Shown in pieces: positions 33,121-41,575 of a stretch of 64,000 bases of DNA. The notes below the pieces were generated by a model. That model was not told where the DNA came from, made no database searches, and saw only the letters and a list, made by a program, of their open reading frames with translations. Each line of letters opens with the position of its first letter. Position 1 is the first letter of the stretch. The DNA comes from Clostridiales bacterium (GTDB taxonomy: Bacteria; Bacillota; Clostridia; Christensenellales; Aristaeellaceae): assembly GCA_004556395.1 (NCBI GenBank), contig SFHK01000004.1, forward strand, positions 62,001 through 126,000, read 5' to 3'. The position numbers and the translations under genes were made by a program.

Positions 33121-35459
33121 TACAGGCAAAAGCAATTCTCCGCGACGCGGAGCGCATTCTGCTCGCGAAACATCAGGTATCTCTGGATGAAGCGACCGCC
33201 CCGATGCTCTCCGACGCGCTCGGCGAGGCCGCGATGCTGGCCATCGGCCCCGAATGGACGAAAACGACCCGCGCGTTTCAAAAGACCCGTCAGGCGCACT
33301 ATCTGTCCGCCGAATACCTGATCGGCCGCATGGTATACGCCAATTTCTACAACCTTGGCATTCTGGACGACGTGCGCGCGCTGCTCAGCCGCAAGGGCGT
33401 GGACATGGCCGTGCTGGAGGACATTGAGGACGCGGCGCTGGGCAACGGCGGTCTCGGCCGTCTGGCCGCCTGCTTTCTGGACAGCGCCGCCTCGCTCGAC
33501 CTTCCGCTCACGGGCTACGGTCTGCGCTACCGCTACGGCCTGTTCAAGCAGGTACTCGAGGACGGCATGCAGAAGGAAATTCCCGACGACTGGACGCGCT
33601 TCGGCGACCCGTGGTCGGTGCGCCGCGAGGAGCTGGCCGTCGTCGTTCCCATGGCGACGGGCGACGTGCGCGCCGTGCCGTATGACATGCCGGTCATCGG
33701 CTATCACACGGACACCATCGGCACGCTGCGCCTGTGGCAGACGGAAAGCCTGCACGAGTTCGACTTTGCCCTGTTCAACGACTACAAATACGCCGAGGCG
33801 TGCGCCGACAAGAACCGCGCCGAGGACATCACCAAGTGCCTTTACCCCAACGACTGGAACATCGAGGGCAAGCGCCTGCGCCTGAAGCAGCAGTACGTGC
33901 TGTCCAGCGCGTCGCTTCAGGACATCCTGCGGCAGTACGAAGCCCGTCACGGCAAAAATTACCGCATGCTTCCGCGCGAGCACGCGCTTCAGCTGAACGA
34001 CACGCACCCGGTGCTGGCCATTCCGGAGCTGATCCGGCTTCTGACGGCGCGCGGCGTATCCTTCGCCTGCGCCGCCCGCTACGCGCGCGAGATGTTCGGC
34101 TACACGAACCACACCGTCATGCCCGAAGCGCTGGAGAAGTGGGAGCTGACGCTCGTCGCCTCCGTCGCGCCCGAGATCGAGCGGATTCTGCGCCGTCTGG
34201 AACGCATGTGCGCGCGGGAAACCGGTCTGCACATCATTCAGAACGGCCAGATTGCCATGGCCGACCTCGCCGTATACATGAGTCATGCCGTGAACGGCGT
34301 GGCGAAACTGCATTCCGAGCTGGTGAAGACCACGCTGTTCCCGGAGTGGTACGCCCGCTTCCCGGAGCGCTTCCAGAACAAGACCAACGGCATCACCCAG
34401 CGCCGCTGGCTGGGTCTGTGCAATCCGGAGCTGTGCGCGCTTCTTTCCAAGCACATCGAGGGCGATTTCATCAAGGACGCCAGCCTGCTTTCGACGCTGG
34501 ATGTGAACGATCCCGCGCTGATCGAGGGCTTCAAAGCCGTCAAGCGCGAAAAGAAGGCCGAGCTGGCCGCGTATGTCGCGTCGCACGAGGGCGTGGAGCT
34601 GCCCACCGACTTCCTCTTCGACGTGCAGGTGAAGCGTCTGCATGAATACAAGCGCCAGCTGATGAACGCGCTGTCGCTGTATGACATCTATTGTGAATTG
34701 AAGGAAGGCCGCCTGCCCGACTTCCCGCGCGTAGCGTTCGTGTTCGGCGCAAAGGCCGCGCCCGGCTACGCCCGCGCCAAGGCGATCATCCGCTACATCC
34801 TCGCGCTGGCCGACGTCATCAATCACGACCCGGCCGTGAACGACCGCATGCGCGTATGCTTCGTGGGTAACTATAATTGCTCGTATGCCGAGAAGATCAT
34901 CCCCGCGGCCGATTTCTCCGAGCAGATTTCCCCCGCCGGAACCGAAGCCAGCGGCACGGGCAACATGAAGCTGATGCTGAACGGCGCGGTGACCATCGGC
35001 ACGTGGGACGGCGCGAACATCGAAATCGCCGAGGCCGCCGGGCGCGAAAACGAGGTTGTATTCGGCGCGAACATCGAACAGCTCGATCAGATTCGCGATA
35101 CCTACCGTCCGCGCGACCTGTACGAATCGGACGCGCGCATCCGCCGCGCCGTGGATTCGCTCACCGACTGCGGCTTCGCCGACGAGGACGGCGCGCTCGC
35201 GGAACTGAAGACCTCGCTGCTCGACGGCGCAAGCTGGCACAAGCCCGACCACTATTTCGTGCTGCGCGACTTCGCGTCCTACCAGAACGCGCGCCTGAAC
35301 GCCTACGCGCTGGCGGCGAAGGACGAGGACGCGTTCGCGCGCATGTGCCTTACCAACATCAAAAACGCCGGATTCTTCTCCTCCGACCGCACCATCGCGC
35401 AGTACGCGGATGAAATCTGGTACATTGCGCCCATCGGCGCGCGAAAGGATCATAAATGA
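33117..35459 (+). CDS. glgP: Glycogen/maltodextrin phosphorylase
   Basis: 780 residues, GT35. The pyridoxal-phosphate site with its lysine is seen near residue 607 (GTEASGTGNMKLMLNG). Other landmarks are the N-terminal EYLIGRM, GNGGLGRLAACFLDS, LNDTHPVLAIPEL and HTVMPEALEKW. It releases glucose-1-phosphate from alpha-1,4-glucans. It lacks the long N-terminal regulatory extension of eukaryotic enzymes. Coupled to malQ and hflX by ATGA overlaps, it provides glucan breakdown. Confidence 0.96.
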   Translation: MIQAKAILRDAERILLAKHQVSLDEATAPMLSDALGEAAMLAIGPEWTKTTRAFQKTRQAHYLSAEYLIGRMVYANFYNLGILDDVRALLSRKGVDMAVLEDIEDAALGNGGLGRLAACFLDSAASLDLPLTGYGLRYRYGLFKQVLEDGMQKEIPDDWTRFGDPWSVRREELAVVVPMATGDVRAVPYDMPVIGYHTDTIGTLRLWQTESLHEFDFALFNDYKYAEACADKNRAEDITKCLYPNDWNIEGKRLRLKQQYVLSSASLQDILRQYEARHGKNYRMLPREHALQLNDTHPVLAIPELIRLLTARGVSFACAARYAREMFGYTNHTVMPEALEKWELTLVASVAPEIERILRRLERMCARETGLHIIQNGQIAMADLAVYMSHAVNGVAKLHSELVKTTLFPEWYARFPERFQNKTNGITQRRWLGLCNPELCALLSKHIEGDFIKDASLLSTLDVNDPALIEGFKAVKREKKAELAAYVASHEGVELPTDFLFDVQVKRLHEYKRQLMNALSLYDIYCELKEGRLPDFPRVAFVFGAKAAPGYARAKAIIRYILALADVINHDPAVNDRMRVCFVGNYNCSYAEKIIPAADFSEQISPAGTEASGTGNMKLMLNGAVTIGTWDGANIEIAEAAGRENEVVFGANIEQLDQIRDTYRPRDLYESDARIRRAVDSLTDCGFADEDGALAELKTSLLDGASWHKPDHYFVLRDFASYQNARLNAYALAAKDEDAFARMCLTNIKNAGFFSSDRTIAQYADEIWYIAPIGARKDHK

Positions 35460-37213
35460 TACACGGAAACCTTGAGGGCGTTCGCGAATCGCTGATTCAG
35501 GAAATGGAAAAGCTGTACGACATCGACTTTGACCGCTCGATGTTCCTTCCCGACCGGCTTTTGCAGCTGCTCGTGCGCTTTACCGATCAGCTGAACCGCG
35601 AAATGCTGGTCTATCTGGATCGCAACGGCGAGATTCTGGAGGTCGCTGTCGGCTCCATTTCCTCCATCGGCCTGACCGAGATGCATCTGCGCCGCAACTT
35701 CGACCGGCTGACCGGCTTCCGCTGCATCCACACGCATCCCGGCGGAAACGCCGCGCTTTCGGACGTGGACATTCAGGCGCTGCGGCTTCTGCGGTTCGAT
35801 TCCATGTGCGCCGTCGGCGTAAACGGCGGCATCTGCACCGGCATCAGCGCCGCGTTTCTGGGCGAACTGGAATACAGCCGCCTGTCGGTCAACATTTTGG
35901 GGCCGGTCAAGCCCGGCCGCCTTCCCCAGCAGGCGTGGCTGCACGAGATTGAGCTGAGCGAAGAGCGCGTGCAGAAGGCCATCGCCGAGGGCGGCATCGT
36001 CGAAACGGCGGAAAAGGTCATGCTGATTTCCACCGACAGCGAGGAATCGCTGGACGAGCTGGCAAGCCTTGCCGACACCGCGGGCGCTGTCATCGTGAGC
36101 CGCGTGCTTCAGAAGCGTCCCAAGCCCGACCCCGCCATGTTCATCGGCGCGGGCAAGGCGCAGGAGCTGTCCCTTGCCTGCCAGACGCTGGAAGTCGACC
36201 TCGCCATTCTGGACGACGAGCTCACCGGCGCGCAGCAGAAGAACCTTGAAAACGCGCTGGGCGTGCGCGTGATCGACCGAACCAGCCTGATTCTGGACAT
36301 CTTCGCCCGCCGCGCGGAAACCGCCGAGGGCAAGCTGCAGGTCGAGCTCGCGCAGCTCAAGTACCGCCTGCCCCGTCTGGCCGGATCGTCCTCGGCGCTG
36401 TCCCGTCTGGGCGGCGGCATCGGCACGCGCGGCCCCGGTGAGACCCGTCTGGAAGTCGACCGCCGGCACATTCGCCGCCGCATCGATGAACTGAGCCGCC
36501 AGCTTGCCGACCTCTCGCGCCAGCGCGAAATGCGCCGCGCCCGCCGCGGAAAGATGGATCAGACGACCGTGGCGCTGGTCGGCTACACCAACGCCGGAAA
36601 GTCCACGCTGCTGAACGCGCTGTCCGGCGCGGAGGTGCTGGTGGAGGATAAGCTGTTCGCCACGCTCGACCCCGTCGTCCGGCAGGTCTCACTGCCCGAA
36701 AACCGCAGCTGCCTGATGGTCGACACCGTCGGCTTCATTCGAAAGCTCCCTCACACGCTCGTCGAAGCGTTCAAATCCACGCTGGAAGAGGCCGTATACG
36801 CCGATCTGCTCGTGATCGTAAGCGACCTTTCCTCCCCGTTCTACCGCCAGCAGCGTGAGGTTGTGTACGAAGTACTCCGGCAGCTCGGCGCGGACGGAAA
36901 GCCCGTTGTCGAAGCGCTCAACAAGGCGGACAAGGCCGAAATCGGCGGTATGATCGAACCCGCCGGCGCAATTCTCATTTCCGCCGCCAGCGGCATGGGG
37001 CTGGATCACCTGAAGGCCGAAATCTCCCGCCGCATCGCCTCGCTGCGCACCCGCGTGACCCTGTCCGTGCCCTACGCAAAGGGCGCTGCGCTCAACCTTT
37101 TGCACGATCAGGGGCAGGTGGAGACCGAGGAATACACGGAAACCGGCACAAACGTTACCTGCCTGCTCGACGCCACGCTGTACGCCCGCGTGAAAAAGAT
37201 GCTGGAAAGCTGA
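35456..37213 (+). CDS. hflX: GTPase HflX with N-terminal JAMM-like extension
   Basis: 585 residues, longer than E. coli HflX (about 430). The C-terminal part is standard HflX: GTP-independent subdomain (FIGAGKAQELSLACQ, DDELTGAQQKNLE, VIDRTSLILDIFA), the GGGIGTRGPGETRLEVD loop, and G-domain motifs GYTNAGKST, DTVGF and NKAD. HflX splits stalled or heat-damaged 70S ribosomes. The N-terminal 170 residues hold HTHPGGNAALSDVD, which fits the JAMM metalloprotease pattern HxHx7SxxD. No definite upstream catalytic Glu can be assigned. The gene is ATGA-coupled to glgP and followed by a terminator. Confidence 0.93.
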   Translation: MIHGNLEGVRESLIQEMEKLYDIDFDRSMFLPDRLLQLLVRFTDQLNREMLVYLDRNGEILEVAVGSISSIGLTEMHLRRNFDRLTGFRCIHTHPGGNAALSDVDIQALRLLRFDSMCAVGVNGGICTGISAAFLGELEYSRLSVNILGPVKPGRLPQQAWLHEIELSEERVQKAIAEGGIVETAEKVMLISTDSEESLDELASLADTAGAVIVSRVLQKRPKPDPAMFIGAGKAQELSLACQTLEVDLAILDDELTGAQQKNLENALGVRVIDRTSLILDIFARRAETAEGKLQVELAQLKYRLPRLAGSSSALSRLGGGIGTRGPGETRLEVDRRHIRRRIDELSRQLADLSRQREMRRARRGKMDQTTVALVGYTNAGKSTLLNALSGAEVLVEDKLFATLDPVVRQVSLPENRSCLMVDTVGFIRKLPHTLVEAFKSTLEEAVYADLLVIVSDLSSPFYRQQREVVYEVLRQLGADGKPVVEALNKADKAEIGGMIEPAGAILISAASGMGLDHLKAEISRRIASLRTRVTLSVPYAKGAALNLLHDQGQVETEEYTETGTNVTCLLDATLYARVKKMLES

Positions 37214-37225
37214 CCAAAAATGACT

Positions 37226-37254
37226 TCAGCCCCGAATCCACGGGGCTGATTTTT
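37226..37254. terminator. Terminator between hflX and the PPTase fusion gene
   Basis: TCAGCCCCG and CGGGGCTGA stem with ATTTTTATT downstream on the plus strand. An AAAAA block on the other side allows bidirectional use for the convergent genes. Confidence 0.8.
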
Positions 37255-38206
37255 ATTGCATCATTTCAATCCATGTATCGAAATACCGTTCCTGAAACGC
37301 CGTCTGATTTCGGATTTCCTTCTCCGTGAACAGCATCCCGTCGGGCGCAACCACCCACTTATCCTCTTCGTCGTCCCGCCGGTGAATCACGGCGACCCGT
37401 CTGCCTGTAAACGCGCACAGCGGCGCTGAAACGCCCAGAATGTACGCATCCTGCGCTTCCCCGTCGCCCGCGGTCAGTCCTTTGATATAACCGTAGTTCA
37501 CAGGATAGCGAATATCCGCGTGCGACGAATGAGCCGCGCCCAGCGGCCGGTCGACGGTGACGGTCACGGTTTCGAACGCGGGTCGTTCGCCGGCTTCATC
37601 GATGGCGCGAACCGCCTCGCGTGCGTTCACGCGCAGCACGCTCCGCTCGAACGGCACGTCCGCGCAGAGCGCGTACCGATCGCCGCAAAGCGCGCCGGTT
37701 TTGTAGAACGCCGTGCCGCGCGGCGAATATAGCTTACCGTCCTTCGCCGTCAGCGACGGGAACGGCACGATCAGCCCCTCGCCGGTCTTCTTGACATACG
37801 CTTCCTTCACGCACCACGCTTCGGTAAGGTTCCCCTCCGCTTCCTCCGGCGACACGATCCTCCGGCGAATGGCGGAAAGGTCTCGCTCTTCCCTTTCCAT
37901 ATCCATGCCCATGGGCACGTTCGCCCACGCGCACGCGCCCGCGCTCCCGGCATGAGAAAACGACAGATACCCATCCTCCGCGCGCGCGAATTCCGGCTTG
38001 TCGTTTTCGCCATACCGATAGGGCGCGCCGCCCGTCAGCAGCAGAAGCGCCAGCTCGGCGCAGGCCGACTGCACGCGCCCCTCCTCCGTTTTAAGCCGCT
38101 CGATTTTCGCCCTTCTCGACGCGCTGAACCGGGGATGCAGGCATTCGGAAAGCGCGCAGCCCGCGCCGTCGACGATCACCAGCCGCGCAAGCGCCCGTTC
38201 CGTCAT
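37253..38206 (-). CDS. 4'-phosphopantetheinyl transferase fused to an inorganic-pyrophosphatase-like domain
   Basis: 317 residues. Residues 1-205 are an Sfp-type PPTase: YGENDKPEF, SFSHAG, the Mg-binding GMDMEREERD and WCVKEAYVKKTGEG. Residues about 212-317 resemble the small soluble pyrophosphatase-like family of Firmicutes: VTVDRPLGAAHSSHADIRYP, VNYGYIKG, GDGEAQDAYILGV and EDKWVVAPDG. PPTases move phosphopantetheine from CoA to carrier proteins and release 3',5'-ADP rather than pyrophosphate. The second domain may therefore act on another phosphate product or be regulatory (inference). ATGA coupling to the upstream AKR-like gene shows the pair is co-translated. The frame is single and uninterrupted. 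Confidence 0.88.
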   Translation of the reverse strand: MTERALARLVIVDGAGCALSECLHPRFSASRRAKIERLKTEEGRVQSACAELALLLLTGGAPYRYGENDKPEFARAEDGYLSFSHAGSAGACAWANVPMGMDMEREERDLSAIRRRIVSPEEAEGNLTEAWCVKEAYVKKTGEGLIVPFPSLTAKDGKLYSPRGTAFYKTGALCGDRYALCADVPFERSVLRVNAREAVRAIDEAGERPAFETVTVTVDRPLGAAHSSHADIRYPVNYGYIKGLTAGDGEAQDAYILGVSAPLCAFTGRRVAVIHRRDDEEDKWVVAPDGMLFTEKEIRNQTAFQERYFDTWIEMMQ

Positions 38207-39054
38207 TTGGGCATGATCTCCGTCTTGGCCGGGCTGCTTCGCCCCTCAAGGTTCGGCTGACGGCGCTCGATGGCGGCCAGCGCGATTTCCACGTCCTCAT
38301 GCACCTCTTCCGGCGTGAACGCGCCCAGCGTCACCATGTCGCACGGGCGAATCGTCGCATAATTGAACGTAAGCCCCACGAACGGCGAGCAGCGCCCCGC
38401 CGCCATGGACTTGATCGTCATCACCGGCTTCTTCGCGTTCCAGATCACCTTGTTGATGTATTCAATCTCCACCTGCATCAGAAAGCCCATGCAGTTGTAA
38501 ATCTGGATATACGTTTCCACGTCGTATTCATTCAGGTCGGAATAGATGATCAGCTCCGGCATGTGCGCGGACAAGCCCGGAATCATGCCCTGCTCGCGAA
38601 TCATCTTCAGGTAATCCGGCAGACGCGGAATCGCCTTCAGATTCTTGTTCACCAGCTGCTCGGCGCTGGAATGATGAATCAGGCAGAACGTCGCGCCCAG
38701 CTCGCGGGACTGACGGAAGCGCGCCTCCGCTTCCCGGCGCGCCTCGGCGCTGTCATCCACGTTCACAATCGGCGTATCCACAATGATGATTTTGCCGCCA
38801 AGCTCGTCCTCCGCCTGATGCACCGCGTCGGCCAGCACGGGATTGTCGCCGAACGGCCCCATCACGGCGTCGATGCCGTATTCGTTGTACGCCCTCAGCA
38901 TCGACATAATGGCCTCGCGGTTCTTGTTGCGCTTCACGATCATCTGATCTGCCGAGGAGCTGGTGTGGCTGTAGCCAAGAACCCAGTTGGTACCGGCGAT
39001 CATGCGCGGCATGTCAATTCCGGCTACCGTCGTTCGGGGAAACATCGTACCCAT
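38203..39054 (-). CDS. Predicted TIM-barrel protein, aldo/keto-reductase-like, function unknown
   Basis: 283 residues, GGGAGG upstream of the ATG. The sequence alternates beta and alpha segments as in a TIM barrel. The C-terminal third (KPVMTIKSMAAGR, CDMVTLGAFTPEEVHEDV) resembles the cofactor-binding end of aldo/keto reductases. No AKR catalytic tetrad (Asp-Tyr-Lys-His) can be identified with confidence, so the activity is open. HHSSAEQLVNKNL and GLSAHMPELIIYSDLN are further conserved-looking stretches. The stop overlaps the start of the PPTase fusion gene. Few bases separate it from the terminator of the riboflavin-kinase gene, so it may also be reached by read-through. Confidence 0.6.
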   Translation of the reverse strand: MGTMFPRTTVAGIDMPRMIAGTNWVLGYSHTSSSADQMIVKRNKNREAIMSMLRAYNEYGIDAVMGPFGDNPVLADAVHQAEDELGGKIIIVDTPIVNVDDSAEARREAEARFRQSRELGATFCLIHHSSAEQLVNKNLKAIPRLPDYLKMIREQGMIPGLSAHMPELIIYSDLNEYDVETYIQIYNCMGFLMQVEIEYINKVIWNAKKPVMTIKSMAAGRCSPFVGLTFNYATIRPCDMVTLGAFTPEEVHEDVEIALAAIERRQPNLEGRSSPAKTEIMPK

Positions 39055-39080
39055 CGTTCTTCCTCCCAGATATGCTTTCT

Positions 39081-39112
39081 AAAAAGAAGAACCCACACAG
39101 GCCGGGTTCTTC
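39081..39112 (-). terminator. Terminator of the rnf-riboflavin operon
   Basis: Minus-strand GAAGAACCC and GGGTTCTTC stem with CTTTTTAG downstream, 6 nt after the riboflavin-kinase stop. Confidence 0.8.
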
Positions 39113-39118
39113 GCAGGT

Positions 39119-39517
39119 TTACGCTTTCGCGCGCACAATTTCAGACAGAATCCGCTCCGCCCTGCGACCGTCCGCCTGCACCTGCGCGCGCACCTCGTCC
39201 AGCGACGCCATCCGGCGCACCGGGCGCAGATACGCCTCCAGTCGCAGGCATACGCGGCAGTTGTACAGGTCGCCGGTAAAGTGAAGCAGAAACGTCTCCA
39301 CCGTCGGCGTGGGGTCGCTGTCCACGCTCGGGCGCGTGCCCACGTTGGTCACGCCGAAATACGTCTGCCCGTCCACCTCCAGAAGCGAAGCGTACACGCC
39401 CGCCTCCGGCAGCGCGCTGCCCTCGTCGCAGCGCAGGTTGGCCGTCGGCATGCCCACGGTATGCCCCAGCCCCTTTCCGTGAACGATCGTACCCGTCAGA
39501 CGCGCTTTCTCGTTCAT
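39119..39517 (-). CDS. Stand-alone riboflavin kinase (C-terminal half of RibF)
   Basis: 132 residues from the ATG at 39517 (AAGGTG upstream; TGATG overlap with the ribU stop). Flavokinase motifs are present: GTIVHGKGLGHTVGMPTANL with the PTAN flavin/ATP motif, YFGVTNVGTRPSVD, and the catalytic Glu region VETFLLHFTGDLY. In most bacteria this domain is the C-terminal half of bifunctional RibF. Here it is separate from the FAD-synthetase half, with the transporter gene between. It converts riboflavin to FMN, the cofactor needed by RnfG and RnfD encoded upstream in the same operon. Confidence 0.92.
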   Translation of the reverse strand: MNEKARLTGTIVHGKGLGHTVGMPTANLRCDEGSALPEAGVYASLLEVDGQTYFGVTNVGTRPSVDSDPTPTVETFLLHFTGDLYNCRVCLRLEAYLRPVRRMASLDEVRAQVQADGRRAERILSEIVRAKA

Positions 39518-40194
39518 CAGATCACCTTTTTCACAGCCAGCAGAATCAAAACGCAGGTCGCCGCAAGCACGGCCGCCGCCAGCAGCGTGCCCGCGTTCCA
39601 CAGGGACGCGCCCTTCTTCGCCGCGCCGCTTTCGGGAACCAGATGCGCCAGCCGCAGCGCGCGCATCAGCGGCTTATACAGAAGCAGCGTCAGCGCGGCG
39701 TTCAGCCCGCCCTTGAACGCGTTGAACGGCAGGAACACCGTCGGCAGCATCCGCACGACCGCCTCGCGCGGCACGCCCATGTACGCCGGCGTGATGATGT
39801 AATTCCACAGAAGCATCAAAAGCGTCATCAGCGCCGTGCCCGCGAGCAGACCACAGATCGCGCCCTTCAGCGTGTGCCGGCGCGCGTAGACGAACGCTGC
39901 CGTGCACGCGAACGCGCAGCTGGACAGGATGTTCATAAGCAGACCATAGAACCCTGTATCGCTGACGGTGAGCATCTCCACCAGCGACACGACCGCACTG
40001 ATGGCAAACGACGCCAGCGGCCCATACAGGAAGCCGCCGATCACGATCACAACGTCCTTCGGCTCATACTTCAGAAAGCTCACAATCGGAATGCGGCACA
40101 CCGCCACAATCACATACGCCACCGCGCACAGAAGACCCATTACGGTCAGCCGGCGCGTTCTTTCCTTTTCATTCATCCCTGCCTGATTCCTCAT
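39517..40194 (-). CDS. ribU: ECF transporter S component, riboflavin-type (RibU-like)
   Basis: 225 residues with about six membrane helices (TVMGLLCAVAYVIVAVCRI, VIGGFLYGPLASFAISAVV, LLMNILSSCAFACTAAF, VLAATCVLILLAV). The YEPKDVVIVIGGF start of helix 2 and FYGLLMNILSS are typical of RibU. The first ATG at 40194 has GGAGGACGG; a second in-frame ATG at 40176 (AGGCAGGG) is also possible. It is placed between the two separated RibF halves, supporting riboflavin as substrate. The ECF module is not in this window. Confidence 0.88.
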   Translation of the reverse strand: MRNQAGMNEKERTRRLTVMGLLCAVAYVIVAVCRIPIVSFLKYEPKDVVIVIGGFLYGPLASFAISAVVSLVEMLTVSDTGFYGLLMNILSSCAFACTAAFVYARRHTLKGAICGLLAGTALMTLLMLLWNYIITPAYMGVPREAVVRMLPTVFLPFNAFKGGLNAALTLLLYKPLMRALRLAHLVPESGAAKKGASLWNAGTLLAAAVLAATCVLILLAVKKVI

Positions 40195-40741
40195 GGCCGT
40201 CCTCCTCCGTCATATACATTCGTACAAGGTCTTTCCGGTTTTCCCGAATGGCTTCCCGAATCGCGCTGGAAGAAATCTTCACGCGCTTTCCGCCCTCGGA
40301 CACCGTTACCAGCGGCACCACAATGGCTTCATACCCCAGCGGCACGCTCATCTCCCGAAGCAAGCGCGTGTTTCCGGCGGCGCGGCTTCCGAAGGTGTAA
40401 TCCTCGCCCGCCACCAGCACCCTCGCGCCGTATTCATCCACCAGCATGCGCAGAAAGTCCTCCGGCGACATCGCGGCGAATTCCGACGTGAAGTGAACGA
40501 AAATCACCTCGTCTATCCCCCGCGCGCGCATGGCAGCTTCCTTTTCCTCCGCCGTCATCAGCGAAAGCGGCGCCGTAGAAAACACACTGCGCGGGTTCTC
40601 ATAAAACGTGAATACCCGGGCGGCAAGGCCGCGGGCGCGCGCCTCCGCCACCGTTCGATCAATGACGGCCAGATGCCCCAGGTGCATGCCGTCAAACGTG
40701 CCCAGCGCCACCGCGCCGGGTGTAAATCGCTCTGAACTCAT
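40169..40741 (-). CDS. Stand-alone FAD synthetase/FMN adenylyltransferase (N-terminal half of RibF)
   Basis: 190 residues from the ATG at 40741, overlapping the rnfB stop (ATGA). Nucleotidyltransferase motifs of the RibF N-domain are clear: ALGTFDGMHLGHLAVI (HxGH), VFTFYENPRSVFS, RVLVAGEDYTFGS and KISSSAIREAI. The protein ends there; no flavokinase domain follows. The flavokinase is encoded 650 nt downstream, after ribU. The enzyme converts FMN to FAD. Its location directly after rnfB links flavin supply to the flavoprotein Rnf complex. Confidence 0.9.
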   Translation of the reverse strand: MSSERFTPGAVALGTFDGMHLGHLAVIDRTVAEARARGLAARVFTFYENPRSVFSTAPLSLMTAEEKEAAMRARGIDEVIFVHFTSEFAAMSPEDFLRMLVDEYGARVLVAGEDYTFGSRAAGNTRLLREMSVPLGYEAIVVPLVTVSEGGKRVKISSSAIREAIRENRKDLVRMYMTEEDGHEESGRDE

Positions 40742-41556
40742 ACGGCTGCCTGTCCCTCCGGCTGTGCGGACGCGTTGGTGATGCAGCGGCACGGGCACAC
40801 CTTTTCGCAGGCGCCGCAGCGCGTGCACTTCGCGGGATCGATGTGCGCGCAGCCATCCTGAATGGTAATCGCGTCATACGTACATTCGCGCTTGCAGCGC
40901 CCGCAGCCGATGCACGCGTTCATGCACACGGCGCGCGCCTCGCGCGCGGTATCCCGGTTGCGGCAGCGCACGACCACGCTCTGGGAAACCGGCAGCATAC
41001 GAATCGCGCCGCGCGGGCAGTTTTCCGCGCACGCGCCGCATCCGGCGCACTTCTTTTCATCAATATGCGCCAGCCCGCCCACCATGGAAATCGCGCCGAA
41101 CGCGCAGTGATCCATACAGTCGCCAAGGCCGATGCAGGCGAACCGGCAGCTCTTCGGTCCTCCGGCGATTCCAGCCGCCACGATGCAGCTTCGATAGCCG
41201 TCGTAATTATACCGCGAAATCGCGATGCCGTCGCGCCCCTGACACAGCACGCGCGCCACCAGCCGCTCGGTCGACTGCGCTTCCACGCCCATAATCCGCG
41301 CGATTTCCGCCGCGCCCTTTTCGCCCGCGGGCGCGCAGCCGTTCGGCTTCGCGTCGCCCCTTACCACGGCCTCAGCAAAGCCGTCGCAGCCGGGATAACC
41401 GCACGCGCCGCAGTTCGCGCCGCCCAGACACGCGCGAACCTTTTCGATGCGCTCGTCGACCTCCACGTGAAACTTCTTTCCCGCGAAATTCAGAACCAGC
41501 CCGAACACGATGCCCAATACGCCCAGCACCGCGCCCGCATACAAAATCGTCGTCAA
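40738..41556 (-). CDS. rnfB: Rnf complex subunit B (iron-sulfur)
   Basis: 272 residues. The start is a TTG at 41556 with AAAGGAGG 8 nt upstream, and the following residues TTILYAGAVLGVLGIVFGL match the N-terminal membrane helix. Next is the RnfB 4Fe-4S domain (GGANCGACGYPGCDGFAEAV). Further clusters are CRFACIGLGDCMDHC, CAGCGACAENC, CIGCGRCKREC and CTRCGACEKVC. RnfB is the ferredoxin-accepting electron entry of the Rnf ferredoxin:NAD+ oxidoreductase, a sodium or proton pump. It lies 19 nt after rnfA. Confidence 0.95.
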   Translation of the reverse strand: MTTILYAGAVLGVLGIVFGLVLNFAGKKFHVEVDERIEKVRACLGGANCGACGYPGCDGFAEAVVRGDAKPNGCAPAGEKGAAEIARIMGVEAQSTERLVARVLCQGRDGIAISRYNYDGYRSCIVAAGIAGGPKSCRFACIGLGDCMDHCAFGAISMVGGLAHIDEKKCAGCGACAENCPRGAIRMLPVSQSVVVRCRNRDTAREARAVCMNACIGCGRCKRECTYDAITIQDGCAHIDPAKCTRCGACEKVCPCRCITNASAQPEGQAAV

Positions 41557-41575
41557 TCCGGTTTCCTCCTTTCGC

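Noticed and set aside
33099..35453. 784-codon frame opposite glgP
   Set aside because: Antisense shadow of glgP; no family resemblance.
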